Below are positions 63,141 through 64,000 of a DNA stretch of 64,000 nt, piece by piece (within the stretch, counting starts at the first letter, position 1; each line of letters opens with the position of its first letter). Source of the DNA: Moritella marina ATCC 15381 (GTDB lineage: Bacteria; Pseudomonadota; Gammaproteobacteria; Enterobacterales; Moritellaceae). The stretch covers positions 1,798,001 through 1,862,000 of the forward strand of contig NZ_CP044399.1 of the NCBI RefSeq assembly GCF_008931805.1, read 5' to 3'. The position numbers and the translations under genes were made by a program. Under the pieces are notes generated by a model. That model saw only the letters and a program-made list of their open reading frames with translations. It did no database searches and had not been told where the DNA came from.

Positions 63141-64000
63141 TTTTCACCTTCCTGTAATATCGTATTTTGCACTTGCGCTAATTGATCCAAATAATGATCA
63201 GGCAAGGTTTCATACAAATACTCAAACATGGTCGCTGGTGATGCCGGCGGAATAGCAAGATAACGAGCTACCGCAGCATCAATTTCATCACTACACGCTT
63301 TTTCGAGCTGTTCGATACCCGCGTTATCAATGATCATTTCATTCAAGAGCAAACTGCGCAGTCGTGCCATAGGCTCTTTTTGCCAAGCCTCACCCACATT
63401 ATCCACATCGCGATAACGAGAAGCATCATCAGCAGTAGTATGGTCGGATAAACGATAAGAAATAGTTTCAATAAGGTGAGGACCTTTCCCTTCCCTTGCT
63501 CGGTCGATGGCGGCTTTAATTTTGAGGTAACATGCAATCACGTCATTACCGTCTACTTGCTCGCAACTAACCCCACCAGCGATAGCTTTTTGCGCTAAGG
63601 TTTCACAGCTTGATTGTTCATCACGTGGTAAAGAAATAGCCCACTGATTATTATTGATAATGAATACCAAGGGCAGTTCCCATACACCTGCCGCATTAAC
63701 GGATTCATAAAAATCACCTTTTGATGTTGCACCATCACCGCACACCACCACTGCAACACGCGGTTCACGGCGTAATTTCATGGCATAGCTGATTCCCACT
63801 GCATGACAACACTGACTCGCGATAGGAATAGTACAAGGCATGTCTTCACGCGGCCCTTGAAAGTCCATTCCGCGTTCATCGCCACCCCAATACATCAAGA
63901 TCTCTTCAGGTTTGACCCCGCGAATAAGTACCGCAGCCGTTTCTCGGTAAGCCTGAATAAAGACATCTTCTTCCCGCATAGCTTTACCAATCGCCGCTCC
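63137..64000 (-). CDS. bkdA1: Branched-chain 2-oxo acid dehydrogenase E1 alpha (5' end outside window)
   Basis: The frame is open to the window edge; the seven residues before the first ATG (GAAIGKA) align with the family, so the ATG at 63979 is internal. The visible 287 residues hold the thiamine-diphosphate motif GDGATSKGDFYESVNAAGVWELPLVFIINNN and the phosphorylation-loop region YRLSDHTTADDASRYR. First or early gene of the bkd operon; the promoter lies to the right. Confidence 0.94.
   Translation of the reverse strand, partial: GAAIGKAMREEDVFIQAYRETAAVLIRGVKPEEILMYWGGDERGMDFQGPREDMPCTIPIASQCCHAVGISYAMKLRREPRVAVVVCGDGATSKGDFYESVNAAGVWELPLVFIINNNQWAISLPRDEQSSCETLAQKAIAGGVSCEQVDGNDVIACYLKIKAAIDRAREGKGPHLIETISYRLSDHTTADDASRYRDVDNVGEAWQKEPMARLRSLLLNEMIIDNAGIEQLEKACSDEIDAAVARYLAIPPASPATMFEYLYETLPDHYLDQLAQVQNTILQEGEK

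Noticed and set aside
1-64000. Prophage, insertion sequence, CRISPR or restriction island
   Set aside because: No transposase, integrase, phage structural gene, regular repeat array or methylase was seen.

Overview
The window looks like a piece of chromosome from a cold-adapted marine gammaproteobacterium. Moritella or a close relative is my best guess; this is inference. The supports are the moderately AT-rich composition, the ToxR-type membrane regulator, the VolA/Pla-1-type lipase, the MSHA-like pilins, the YdbH/YnbE/YdbL set, the cold-shock genes, FeoABC and the bkd-IcmF cluster. Coding density is high. Convergent genes are usually separated by short hairpins that can act as terminators in both directions. 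No prophage, insertion sequence with a transposase, or CRISPR array was found. There is one tRNA gene, Ser(UGA), at 12193-12283.

Layout. 1-7.8 kb: a cut-off extracellular nuclease (ExeM/NucH type), murQ, an FKBP isomerase, an iron-type alcohol dehydrogenase, a MATE exporter and a ToxR-like membrane transcription factor. 7.8-12.1 kb: the most unusual region, with a secreted protein resembling the A subunit of the xenorhabdolysin (XaxA/YaxA) alpha-pore-forming toxins, then a large secreted protein of mixed beta/alpha architecture that I do not recognise. A small inverted-repeat element lies between them and the ToxR-like regulator is divergent upstream. 12.1-23.5 kb: tRNA-Ser, small secreted or hypothetical genes, yidA, a membrane-anchored cold-shock-domain protein, a second-type peptide deformylase, a CspA-family gene and alkylation repair genes (Ada-like and AlkA-like). 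23.6-30 kb: a chemoreceptor, a three-gene set (cobalamin-type binding protein without signal peptide, cysteine-rich CWC protein, Dph6-like ATP pyrophosphatase), a chromate-type transporter and a small P-loop kinase.

30-42.8 kb: a VolA/Pla-1 lipoprotein lipase behind a FadR-like operator and a 28-codon upstream reading frame, an RpoS-like second sigma factor, NnrS, the feoABC operon behind an FNR site and a Fur box, an MsbA-like ABC exporter, and a TyrP-like permease behind two perfect TyrR boxes. 42.9-57 kb: ydbH-ynbE-ydbL (phospholipid transport to the outer membrane), two orphan type IV pilin-like genes, a YgjP-like metalloprotein, yajD, a POTRA-less Omp85-type barrel, a DUF547 protein, two HD-GYP proteins and an orphan HisA of eukaryotic (His6) type. 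57.4-64 kb: bkdA1-bkdA2-bkdB-icmF, which joins branched-chain 2-oxo acid oxidation to a B12-dependent fused isobutyryl-CoA mutase. The first gene runs off the right edge.

The parts that most deserve follow-up are the putative two-component pore-forming toxin locus (8.3-12.1 kb), the eukaryotic-type HisA, the regulatory region of the VolA-like lipase, and the three-gene cobalamin-binding set. All family assignments come from reading the protein sequences and from memory of the families; no database search was run.
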